A DNA stretch of 64,000 bases, taken from contig CALSLL010000003.1 in the NCBI GenBank assembly GCA_943787185.1, positions 301,399 through 365,398 of the forward strand, read 5' to 3'. The notes below the pieces were generated by a model that saw only the letters and a program-made list of their open reading frames with translations, was not told the DNA's origin and did not search any database. Numbering within the stretch: the first letter of the stretch is position 1; every line of letters begins with the position of its first letter. Both the position numbers and the translations under genes were made by a program. The DNA comes from UBA10349 sp003485905. Its GTDB lineage: Bacteria > Pseudomonadota > Gammaproteobacteria > Arenicellales > Arenicellaceae. Below are positions 56,722-64,000 of this stretch, one piece after another.

Positions 56722-58212
56722 ATGCCCCGCGCAAATATTGGACTAATTTCTGGTATAGCTTTGTTTGCTGTACTTATACTATTACCAACACCAGATGGCA
56801 TGCCTATTGCAGCCAAGTATGTTGCAGCCATTGCTGTCCTGATGGCTGTTTTCTGGATGACCGAAGCAATCCCTATTCCCGCCACGGCTATGTTGCCCAT
56901 ATTCCTGTATCCATTATTCGGCGTTATGCCTGGCACTCAGGTAACACTCTCCTATGCCAATCATTTAATTTACCTGTACATGGGTGGTTTCTTAATTGCC
57001 GTCACCATGGAAAAGTGGAATTTGCATAAACGGATTGCCCTGCAAACTATAAGGTTGATTGGAATCACACCCGACAGGATCGTCCTTGGATTTATGATTG
57101 CGACAGGCTTTCTTTCCATGTGGATTAGCAATACCGCCGCATCCATGATGATGGTAACGATTGCCATGGCAGTCGTCAGTCAAATAATCCGGGAAATTCA
57201 GGCGAATGATTCTATTTCGGTAGATACAAGTATCGGACAGTTCAATTTTGCTGCCGCATTGATGCTGGGCATTGCCTACAGTGCCTCAGTTGGTGGCGTT
57301 GCCACTTTGGTGGGGACTCCCACTAATGCCGTGTTTGCCGGTATTGTTGAGAGCACATTCGGCATCACTATCAGTCTGGTGGATTGGATGAAAATAGGAT
57401 TTCCTCTGGCTGTCGTCATGATGTTTATTACCTGGTTTCTCCTGGTAAAAGTAATTTACCCAAGCGAGATTAAGCATCTGCCCGGCGGCAAGGAAGCAAT
57501 TTATCGTGAAATAGAACTCCTGGGGAAAATGACAAAAGAAGAAAAGATGGTATTAACCGTGTTTCTGGGTGTCGCCTCTTTGTGGTTACTTCGTGGATTT
57601 ATCAAAATCGATGCTCTTAGCATGGTTGCCGACTCCACCATTGCCGTTGGCGGCGCGGTGCTGTTGTTTATCATTCCTTCTAATCTCAAAAAACGAGAAT
57701 TTTTACTGGACTGGGATACCGCCGTTAAGATCCCATGGGACATCTTGCTATTGTTTGGTGGGGGCTTTGCCCTGGCAACAGGATTTAGCGAAACTGGATT
57801 GACTAATTATATGGCAACCCGGCTAACCATCCTGAACGGGACCAGTATCTTTTTGATGATTCCCGTAATTGCCGCTGTGATTATCTTTTTAACAGAATTG
57901 ACATCCAATACGGCCACAAACTCTATAATGCTCCCCATCATGGCAGCATTGGCAGGCGCAATGAGTGTGCATCCTTTCGGTTTAATGATAACAACCACCA
58001 TCGCCGCATCATTTGCCTTTATGTTACCAGTTGCCACTCCTCCCAATGCGATCGTCTTTGGAAGCCGTTTCATTAACATTGATCAAATGATAAAAGCAGG
58101 TATTTGGCTGAACATCATCGGTATTGTTCTAATCTCAATTGTTGTGCTATTCCTGTTGCCGGCTGTCTGGAATATCGACCTTACTATCAATTCACTCGCG
58201 CTATCCAATTAA
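56722..58212 (+). CDS. SLC13/DASS-family sodium:anion symporter
   Basis: A 496-residue inner-membrane protein with about a dozen hydrophobic segments and the two SNT motifs of the divalent-anion:sodium symporters: MWISNTAASMMMVTIA and TELTSNTATNSIMLPIMAAL. The PVATPPNAIVFGS segment is the second substrate/sodium loop. Family substrates are succinate, malate, citrate or sulfate; the exact one is not readable. The gene stands alone, divergent from the DUF6152 gene. No terminator is obvious after it. Confidence 0.92.
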   Translation: MPRANIGLISGIALFAVLILLPTPDGMPIAAKYVAAIAVLMAVFWMTEAIPIPATAMLPIFLYPLFGVMPGTQVTLSYANHLIYLYMGGFLIAVTMEKWNLHKRIALQTIRLIGITPDRIVLGFMIATGFLSMWISNTAASMMMVTIAMAVVSQIIREIQANDSISVDTSIGQFNFAAALMLGIAYSASVGGVATLVGTPTNAVFAGIVESTFGITISLVDWMKIGFPLAVVMMFITWFLLVKVIYPSEIKHLPGGKEAIYREIELLGKMTKEEKMVLTVFLGVASLWLLRGFIKIDALSMVADSTIAVGGAVLLFIIPSNLKKREFLLDWDTAVKIPWDILLLFGGGFALATGFSETGLTNYMATRLTILNGTSIFLMIPVIAAVIIFLTELTSNTATNSIMLPIMAALAGAMSVHPFGLMITTTIAASFAFMLPVATPPNAIVFGSRFINIDQMIKAGIWLNIIGIVLISIVVLFLLPAVWNIDLTINSLALSN

Positions 58213-58371
58213 AAATCCCTTGTGTGCGCATAGCGAATACACGACAAAGTGGATTTATTAACCCCGCGTATACTCGGTGCCAGTGACGTACATGCTGGTG
58301 CAAAGCGCGGTAAATTTCGCCTCGTATCTATCAGTGTATTTATCACAGGAATGCACCCGATCTAAAAAATT

Positions 58372-58436
58372 AGAAAATTAGGGGTCAGACTCCATTGAAA
58401 TAATCGAATGGCTGTTAATTGCCCGATGCGGTCATT
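58372..58436. repeat. 30-bp palindrome copy 1 beside a GGGGTCAG motif
   Basis: 58407-58436 is a 30-base imperfect palindrome (AATGGCTGTT...GCGGTCATT). Just before it, TTAGGGGTCAGACTCC at 58378-58393 resembles the short motif that often flanks REP-associated transposase remnants in marine Gammaproteobacteria. No transposase frame is present. The surrounding 58213-58564 has no gene. Confidence 0.55.
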
Positions 58437-58564
58437 AATTGCGAATACGATCGGCGAAAGGTTTTGACTTCTATTTGTCGGACAAAGCACTAGTAGCTGT
58501 ATGCGGTAGTTAAAAAACAATAATCACGTATAGCATTCAGGGCTAGCTTAACCATTTAAGCGAT

Positions 58565-58969
58565 TTACTGTGGAAGTGCTGCAGGTGCGAAAATAGCGAT
58601 ATGTTCTGACGCTTCAAGAGCCTCTACACCGTGAAGTGAATAAGACGGAAAAATAATAAAATCACCTGCTTCCAAAATACGCGTTTCCCCCTCCTCGCCC
58701 AGGGTGAATTTATACCGACCAGATTGAATGAACATCATCTGTTCGGTCGCATGGGTATGTGGCGCAGAAATGGTACCGGCCGTATAACGGACCAAATTCA
58801 TTCGCGCTAACGCCCCTACTAAACGCTTAAGTACTATGCCAGATTCCGGCCCCTCGGCCCATTCCATAGAATTGGTATGGGTAATAATTGCATCGGGTGG
58901 CGCCGCAATAACATTACCAGTACTGGCAAACACAGCTACTGATAGCAAACACTTGATAATATTATTCAT
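58565..58969 (-). CDS. Secreted cupin-domain protein, 134 residues
   Basis: A signal peptide (MNNIIKCLLSVAVFASTGNVIA) is followed by a single cupin barrel. The metal ligands sit in the two cupin motifs: GTISAPHTHATEQMMFIQSG (two His and a Glu) and GDFIIFPSYSLHGVEA (His). The export signal is unusual for a cupin and suggests a periplasmic role, perhaps binding or altering a small ligand. It is flanked on both sides by copies of the 30-bp palindrome. Confidence 0.85.
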   Translation of the reverse strand: MNNIIKCLLSVAVFASTGNVIAAPPDAIITHTNSMEWAEGPESGIVLKRLVGALARMNLVRYTAGTISAPHTHATEQMMFIQSGRYKFTLGEEGETRILEAGDFIIFPSYSLHGVEALEASEHIAIFAPAALPQ

Positions 58970-59056
58970 TGTTGCTCCCCCTAAAACAGTTTCCGAATCC
59001 GGATATGGATGGTAAGCCTATAGCGACGAGTGTATCAATTGATTAGTATAGGCTCT

Positions 59057-59086
59057 AATGATCGTTAATTGCCCATAGCGGTCATT
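59057..59086. repeat. 30-bp palindrome copy 2
   Basis: AATGATCGTT...AGCGGTCATT, 30 bases. It lies between the divergent-end cupin start (58969) and the stop of the small DUF6152 gene (59133). Confidence 0.7.
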
Positions 59087-59132
59087 CAATATTAGACTGA
59101 GACTAGCACTAATATGTTGCTACTAATCAATC

Positions 59133-59507
59133 TTAGCGTTGATTGATTTTATCTCGCACAACCAGCTCACCCTTATCGCCTTTAATCGCACTTAACATCA
59201 TTTTTGTTGAGCTATTAAGTGCAGGAAAACCTACAATCGTAGCCGTATCACCCAATTTAACAAATTCTTTGTCATAGCCGTTCACATTCCATCGCCTAGG
59301 CACTAGGCTTTCTATTTCCCAGCTTTCTTTCGTTCCATCATCCAAAGTAACTTCTATCTCCATCATGATGTGTGGCTGTATAAAATCGTATCGGGTAATA
59401 ACGCCTGTCCGTTCAATCTTAGATTCAATATCAAACGCTGCAAAAGAGTGATGTGCATTAGCCATCACCGAACACATCATTACACAAAGTCCTATTATTT
59501 TATTCAT
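59133..59507 (-). CDS. Exported DUF6152 protein, 124 residues
   Basis: A short form of the family with a signal peptide (MNKIIGLCVMMCSVMANA) cut before HHSFAAFDIESKIERTGVIT. It then runs through RYDFIQPHIMMEIEVT and DGTKESWEIESLVPRRWN, with GDTATIVGFPAL at the end. These are the same elements seen in the two larger DUF6152 genes, without the C-terminal half. The HHSFA start after cleavage is diagnostic. The fold looks like a small beta barrel; the function is not known. Confidence 0.82.
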   Translation of the reverse strand: MNKIIGLCVMMCSVMANAHHSFAAFDIESKIERTGVITRYDFIQPHIMMEIEVTLDDGTKESWEIESLVPRRWNVNGYDKEFVKLGDTATIVGFPALNSSTKMMLSAIKGDKGELVVRDKINQR

Positions 59508-59690
59508 GTCACTTATGCCTATAGCTCACAGTTCTGTTTCCGCGATTTAAACTGACAATAACGCTTTAGAGTGCATAGCAATAGCAAAATCATCGCTTGC
59601 GAATTCTATTGCAGAACTGCGGCCCAAATACGAATATTTCGTGGAGAATAGAGGTTGTGATGCCATCCCTATCAAAGATACTAGGTATCA

Positions 59691-59720
59691 AATGGCCATT
59701 AATTGCTCAAAGCAGCCATT
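59691..59720. repeat. 30-bp palindrome copy 3
   Basis: AATGGCCATT...AGCAGCCATT, 30 bases, in the 277-base gap between the DUF6152 start and the ricin-like gene, about 65 bases before the latter. Confidence 0.7.
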
Positions 59721-59784
59721 TGCTTTTAACCATTTGTTAGAGTTAGTGTACATTTAGAGCCTGATAGGGTTCCAAAACTTAAAC

Positions 59785-60381
59785 ATGAGGAAAAAAATTA
59801 GATTCACGCATAAAACCTTTCTGGTCGTAGCAGCTCTCGCTACTTCATTCTTATCTATCTCCACTTCCGCAGAGGAAGTGGAAGTGCATTTACTGGATCG
59901 ACTGGACGGTGATTTGAACGACTACTGTATTGATGTAAACGGCCCTCCAAGCCGACTGGAACTGGAAGTACCGATTCAAACCCACACTTGTTATAGCTAC
60001 AAAAATGATCCTCCTCCGCCGACTGTGGATCAGGCATTTAATTCCGAGGAGATTGCTGCAGGTAAAATTCACGTGTTTAATATTGGTCTTTGTGGGCAGG
60101 TTGATGGTAATCAACCTGGAGCAACTATAAGCCTTACTGAATGCGCAGATATTGAAGAACAGAGTTTCGAATTACGGGAAAATGGTCAGTTTATCTGGAA
60201 TTCGTCAAATTATGACGCGCTTAACCCCGAGCTTTGCCTGACTGCCGGTCCGATTAGTTGGCTGGGAGGTCGAGCTGGTGGACCACCCTCACGGCATCAG
60301 GTTCGCACGCTGAGCCTACAGCCTTGTGGAAAGGAATCAGAGGCGTACCAACGCTGGAGCACTCGTCCCGCACCTATGTAA
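59785..60381 (+). CDS. Secreted ricin-B-like (beta-trefoil) protein, 198 residues
   Basis: A signal peptide (MRKKIRFTHKTFLVVAALAT, cleaved after STSA) is followed by repeats that fit ricin-type lectin blades: NDYCIDVNG...PIQTHTCYSY, LCGQVDGNQPGATISLTEC and ELCLTAGP...VRTLSLQPC. Six or more cysteines could pair. Such domains bind carbohydrate in other proteins, but the QxW signatures are weak here. The stop TAA at 60379-60381 is immediately followed by a tandem repeat and a terminator. Confidence 0.65.
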   Translation: MRKKIRFTHKTFLVVAALATSFLSISTSAEEVEVHLLDRLDGDLNDYCIDVNGPPSRLELEVPIQTHTCYSYKNDPPPPTVDQAFNSEEIAAGKIHVFNIGLCGQVDGNQPGATISLTECADIEEQSFELRENGQFIWNSSNYDALNPELCLTAGPISWLGGRAGGPPSRHQVRTLSLQPCGKESEAYQRWSTRPAPM

Positions 60382-60382
60382 A

Positions 60383-60468
60383 GCAAGAAAAGCAAGAAAA
60401 GCAAGAAAAGCAAGAAAAGCAAGAAAAGCAAGAAAAGCAAGAAAAGCAAGAAAAGCAAGAAAAGCAAG
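60383..60468 (+). repeat. Nine perfect GCAAGAAAA tandem repeats
   Basis: Nine exact copies of the 9-mer (60383-60463) plus a partial GCAAG, starting one base after the stop codon of the ricin-like gene. The array is purine-only except for one C per unit and can be read as KQE repeats in one frame, which I take as chance. Confidence 0.95.
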
Positions 60469-60475
60469 TTTTAAG

Positions 60476-60503
60476 AAAAAGGGTAGCAAAAGCTACCCTT
60501 TTT
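60476..60503 (+). terminator. Bidirectional rho-independent terminator
   Basis: A perfect 12-bp stem AAAAAGGGTAGC / GCTACCCTTTTT with an AAAA loop. It ends the ricin-like gene 95 bases after its stop, beyond the tandem repeat. Confidence 0.9.
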
Positions 60504-60734
60504 CTTTGGGGTTTTTTATCTTGCTGCAAGATAGCTACACAGGCGGCCAAGAAATTAGCTGCTAGAAACCCAATCTGTTTGCGGAGGTTTGAATATTTCA
60601 AATGTCCGCTAATTGCGGCGATTTGCCATACCCCTTTTCTATGGCCTGATTCAACCATAGAGTTAGTTGAGGCCCTAATGTTCCAGCCTTAATTATAAAA
60701 AGATAATTTTCTTGGCTATCGTGACTTATTTCCC
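60504..60734. other. Non-coding stretch between convergent genes
   Basis: Residual sequence between the terminator and the end of the third DUF6152 gene. Frames here merely extend the GCAAGAAAA repeat, and I see no gene. Confidence 0.3.
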
Positions 60735-61799
60735 TTACTTTTTTAGCACAGCCGCGTTTTGGGTCGATCGCGATGCAATCTCTGTATCACAAGTGAAATC
60801 ATAAACCGGTGAGTCAAACGGTATTCGGTACCAGATGATCTTCGCCGTATAGGGTTCGAGTAGATAGACAGGATCGTTTACTGTGTACTCAACAGTCAAA
60901 ATAGATCCATCATTATTGACGGTGTATCGTTCAACCAATGTCTTTTGAGTACTAGACGGTATATCAGCACCATTGCCATTAGGTTCCTAGCCAGATGCTA
61001 GCCCGGCGGACATTGCAGGAAAGCTATCTGATTCGATAATCAGTGCCTCATCTTCGTATCGGCCAGTACGCTTGCCGTATTCTGGATCGGTAATATTGGG
61101 CACGCTGGAATCCAGTGTTAGGGGCCGACGGACTTTCGCGTACTCGTGAAAAATATCTATCTTATTTCCATCGCGGGATATTTCATAAACGTACGGGATC
61201 ATCAGAAGTGAGGGTAGATTAGATGGAGTACACTCCGAAGACGAGTTAACGCGTGCGTTAAAATTTTCGCGTGCTTGCAGGCCAGCTTGGTTGAGCGGCA
61301 GCGGCGACTCAGACACTTTCTGGCCGCTGATGAATGTCATCCATTTTCCGGTTAGCCTATCTATACCCGTAATACCTTCACGCGTATCGGATATTGCATA
61401 GCCCGGAGCTCTGCGGATGGAGTTGAGCGTCTCGAACAGTTCGCCGCTCGATGTCTTTATTTCGGCGCCAAATAACAGCAATTTTTCAGGGCGTCGGCTG
61501 CGGGGCCCTCGAAAGGTAATCGAGTCCCCGACTTTCAAATTGTCCTGAGAAATTCCGAGGCGGCGGAGAATCGGCACTGCATGGGCTTCGACTTCCCAAG
61601 TTTCCTTTTTGCCATCGAGGGTGATTGCATCAACTTCAAAAAATGAGTGCGGGCTGCGCATCTTAGCACTCGACAGAACGCCGCTGACTTCGACAATATT
61701 AGATGTGTCGTAATGGGTCGCATATGTAATTACAGGCTGTTTGGGAGAAGTATCTAATCCAGCCTCACTGAATGACTGCTTATTGCCCAAAGCAGTCAT
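60735..61799 (-). pseudogene. DUF6152-family protein interrupted by an in-frame amber codon, N-terminus lost
   Basis: The frame reads ATHYDTSNIVEVSGVLSSAK, PHSFFEVDAIT and KETWEVEAHAVPILRRLG, then GDSITFRGPRSRR: a long-type DUF6152 protein. A TAG at 60987-60989 cuts it after MSAGLASG. The same frame continues open for 83 further codons (EPNGNGADIPSS... ERYTVNNDGSILTVEYTVND) to 60735, which match the C-terminal half of the 55283 gene. There is no signal peptide: the apparent ATG at 61799 lies inside a 30-bp palindrome, so the true N-terminus seems replaced. It is likely a pseudogene. Confidence 0.72.
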
Positions 61800-61800
61800 T
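61771..61800. repeat. 30-bp palindrome copy 4 (nearly perfect)
   Basis: AATGACTGCTT with its exact complement AAGCAGTCATT around an eight-base centre. It contains both the TGA stop of the upstream gene and the apparent ATG of the DUF6152 remnant (ATGA overlap at 61796-61799). Confidence 0.75.
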
Positions 61801-62272
61801 CGGCAACATTGCTGATATTCTGATCAAAGAACTCTATAAACCTAGGGTCGAAGTTATCTCTTCCGGCAGCCACCGACCCAAGCCCGCCCCCCTCCCAAGC
61901 TCTTCTGTAGGAGCCGTAAGCCTTCCAGTTCCTTCGGTTAGGCACAATGAAACGTTCCAAGCTTGAGTTCTCTAGGTACGCCCATTCGATCGACGAAAGC
62001 GCGCCCATCCAGAAGGTGTTTAGGCGAAACTCTTCCTCCACCGCGAGCGTCTCACCACTGCGGTCTTTCACGAGCAACATGGCGAGATCTGGGGTATTGG
62101 TAACCTGCCCCCATAGACCAAGGTTTATTTCCAATAAACCACGTCTGGTCTCAGCCTCCATTAACTCATTGTTCTGGCGAAGCTCGAACCCGAGAAAAAC
62201 AATACCAGCGATAATCCCGACGACACCGAGAACCTCAGCAGTTTCTTTCCAAACCCAATTAGGAAGTGCCAA
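61796..62272 (-). CDS. Small membrane-anchored hypothetical protein, 158 residues
   Basis: One transmembrane helix near the N-terminus (ETAEVLGVVGIIAGIVFLGFELRQN) is followed by a soluble helical domain (RRGLLEINLGLWGQVTNTPD... FRLNTFWMGALSSIEWAYLENSS). This helix plus QIRQN-like turn is a very common pattern in marine Gammaproteobacteria for proteins of unknown function. The C-terminus (FIEFFDQNISNVAE) ends in the 30-bp palindrome, which supplies the stop codon. Whether the natural C-terminus was longer cannot be told. Confidence 0.65.
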   Translation of the reverse strand: MALPNWVWKETAEVLGVVGIIAGIVFLGFELRQNNELMEAETRRGLLEINLGLWGQVTNTPDLAMLLVKDRSGETLAVEEEFRLNTFWMGALSSIEWAYLENSSLERFIVPNRRNWKAYGSYRRAWEGGGLGSVAAGRDNFDPRFIEFFDQNISNVAE

Positions 62273-62319
62273 TTTTATTCTCCTCCAAATCTTTAGCGGT
62301 TCAATATCTCGTACGAGCC

Positions 62320-62349
62320 AATGACTACTTTTTGCCCATAGCAGACATT
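62320..62349. repeat. 30-bp palindrome copy 5
   Basis: AATGACTACTT...TAGCAGACATT, 30 bases, in the 236-base gap upstream of the membrane-anchored gene and after the polytopic protein's stop. Confidence 0.65.
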
Positions 62350-62508
62350 TACTATTGGTCGGTATGGTAAATATCTTTCTTTATCTTGGTGAGACAAGGA
62401 AAAAAGGGTAATAATTCTTCACACAATAACAGCCCGGGTTAATGGGGAGCATACATCGAGTTAAGAATTCACATGGAAAGTTAATTGATGTGCATAAGGA
62501 GCGCGCTA

Positions 62509-63828
62509 TTACGGATGACGAGCTTTTGGGCTGGTGGTTTTAGGCTTTGAGGCATTTTGCTCGGAGCCTTGAAGCAATGCCTGCAATAGGGGAAGCGTGA
62601 TAAATAGCGAGGCGAATGTGACGTATACGTAAGCAAGGCTAGACCACTCCGAATAGTAATATCGGAAATAAACTGAAAAAGATGCTAGAAAAAAAAACAA
62701 TAAGAGCAAATACTCGATCGAATTACCAATAACTTGTTTATTATTTGTTTGTGCTTTTGACCAATAAATAGTTAAGGGTATAAAACAAAGCAAAGTAGGA
62801 ACGTTATATTCCCATGCAAGCGTAGGATAGATACTTAGAACTACTCCGGAACCGATGAAAAAAGGGATTAGGCCTATAAATTGATTCTTAAATACTCGTA
62901 TATTCAGATACCCAAAAACAATTAAGACAAAGGGTAAAATTTTGACAAAGAATGCTGGAAATATTCTCATCAAGCTCGGGCCCGCCGGGGAAGCGTTCAT
63001 TTCCTGATCAAACATCCCCTCCAAAAAGAAAACTCCGGACTTCAGATAAATAGAAAACAGAATAATAATCGTGAACGGGAAAATTAGTATCAGGTACAAG
63101 TTACTTTTTAGCTCTTCGACGTTTTTAGAATTTAGTAGCCATAGAGACGAAATCACCAGCAATAGCGGTAATGAAGTCCACTTGAGGTAAGCAAAAAAGG
63201 CTGACAAAAATATATAGCATTTGTTATGCCGAATTAATCCCAGCACAAGCCACAAATAACTCAAGGCTACATAAAGAGAAAACTGACCTCGCTCAATCCA
63301 CGAAAGACCAGTTGGCGTCAGAAACAAACAAATGTTTAGCAGTAAAATCGAGGGGAAAAATGCTTTTTCTATTTTTAGTATTCTAAAAGCAAAATAAAAA
63401 GATAAATAAAACATCAGCAATTGCATCACGACATGGAGCAGACTCGCATACCCATAATCCAATTTGCAGATAGTGAACGCACAAAGAGCGTGCACAGTGG
63501 GTGCATATCTTGTAGGCCTACCCCATGGATCCTGCGCAGGGTTCTCATAATCATTATTTAGATTGGATGTGTTTTTAGAACGGAAGTAAATTTGGGCGAA
63601 GTCAGCCGCTAATCTATCTACTGCCACAAATTGCACCGTACCGCCGTTCTCCGGCACCCTCATAAAACCGTAGAGAGGTTGCGGACTAACGTTAAGCGCC
63701 AATTTGTCACCATAAACAATGTCACTGGATAACAAAGCAAAGTTGTTCGCAATCGGGTAGTGCAACAGAACGAATGTGATGATGAATAAAGGTTTGTAGA
63801 ATTTTTGTAAATGAGAAATCAACTTCAT
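62509..63828 (-). CDS. Polytopic membrane protein, GT-C/GT87-like glycosyltransferase
   Basis: About 439 residues from the ATG at 63828 (MKLISHLQKFYKPLFIITFV). The frame stays open to the window edge, but the upstream part is not membrane-like and I think it is not coding. Ten or more hydrophobic helices are seen. After the first helix a periplasmic loop carries DRLAADFAQIYF and YENPAQDPWGRPTRYAPTVHAL, the Asp and Pro-rich pattern found in GT87 and related polyprenyl-phosphate-dependent mannosyltransferases. The C-terminus is basic (NASKPKTTSPKARHP). The substrate is unknown. Confidence 0.65.
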   Translation of the reverse strand: MKLISHLQKFYKPLFIITFVLLHYPIANNFALLSSDIVYGDKLALNVSPQPLYGFMRVPENGGTVQFVAVDRLAADFAQIYFRSKNTSNLNNDYENPAQDPWGRPTRYAPTVHALCAFTICKLDYGYASLLHVVMQLLMFYLSFYFAFRILKIEKAFFPSILLLNICLFLTPTGLSWIERGQFSLYVALSYLWLVLGLIRHNKCYIFLSAFFAYLKWTSLPLLLVISSLWLLNSKNVEELKSNLYLILIFPFTIIILFSIYLKSGVFFLEGMFDQEMNASPAGPSLMRIFPAFFVKILPFVLIVFGYLNIRVFKNQFIGLIPFFIGSGVVLSIYPTLAWEYNVPTLLCFIPLTIYWSKAQTNNKQVIGNSIEYLLLLFFFLASFSVYFRYYYSEWSSLAYVYVTFASLFITLPLLQALLQGSEQNASKPKTTSPKARHP

Positions 63829-64000
63829 ATTTCCATAGTATACGTTTTGTCCCTTGTCGAAACAGCCTACAGATGGACTATGATCGAATGACGACTTTGA
63901 GTATGACGCAGTTATTCCGAATAAATACACTAAATTTACGTCAAAGGAGGGCCAAGATTCTCTAACATTACCAATGGCCGCTATGAGTTGCGATTTCAAC

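Noticed and set aside
58372..58400. A transposase remnant at the GGGGTCAG motif
   Set aside because: Only the short motif is present; no transposase coding sequence in any frame.
60258..60692. Frames with KQEKQEK or FSCFSCF repeats
   Set aside because: They translate the GCAAGAAAA array and antisense DNA; no ribosome site or homology, and they overlap a clear secreted-protein gene and terminator.

Overview
The window is a piece of a gammaproteobacterial chromosome, probably of a free-living marine-type organism. The evidence is the gene order asd-fimV-truA-trpF-folC, a ZipA/LigA/SMC cluster, a short QueF, and a tmRNA whose tag peptide reads ANDDNYALAA. Species cannot be named from the sequence alone. 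There are no ordinary tRNA or rRNA genes.

Left chromosome, 1-29 kb. A housekeeping block on the minus strand (asd, fimV, truA, trpF, partial folC; then smc, zipA, ligA) is followed by queF. Next is a three-gene lipid operon: a frameshifted Fe(II)/2-oxoglutarate dioxygenase, a fatty-acid hydroxylase and a CDP-alcohol phosphatidyltransferase. A FecI-type sigma factor, a FecR anti-sigma factor and a TonB-dependent receptor form a cell-surface signalling unit. Behind it lie amino-acid genes: aminotransferase, glutamate dehydrogenase family, dicarboxylate/amino-acid symporter, FAD amino-acid oxidase type and a TauE/SafE permease. The block ends in ssrA (tmRNA).

Genomic island, 29.45-55.06 kb. It sits at the 3' end of ssrA. 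The last 14 bases of ssrA recur at 55042-55055, and a third, shorter copy with a diverged ssrA terminator lies at 40345-40431, so two elements appear to be in tandem. Element 1 (to about 40.35 kb) has a large serine recombinase, a MerR-like regulator, a multiply frameshifted type I restriction-modification system and an intact YgjP-type metallopeptidase. Element 2 (40.35-55.06 kb) has a P4-type tyrosine integrase, AlpA, small P4-like genes, several exported proteins of unknown function, a Sel1-repeat lipoprotein remnant and a compact type II-C CRISPR-Cas locus (cas9, cas1, cas2, four-spacer array). A tracrRNA candidate is encoded divergently just upstream of cas9. The CRISPR-Cas cassette lies between two copies of the same ~200-bp Sel1-gene tail. 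Paired GGGGGTATA repeats, likely integrase arm sites, mark both ends of element 2. Most frameshifts examined in the island are single-base changes in short homopolymer runs inside otherwise well-kept reading frames, so the genes may be less broken than they look.

Right chromosome, 55.06-64 kb. After the original ssrA terminator come three DUF6152-type exported proteins (one cut by an in-frame amber codon), an SLC13-type transporter, a secreted cupin, a ricin-B-like secreted protein, a small membrane-anchored protein and a polytopic GT-C-like membrane protein. Five copies of a 30-bp palindrome are scattered between these genes, and nine perfect copies of GCAAGAAAA follow one stop codon.
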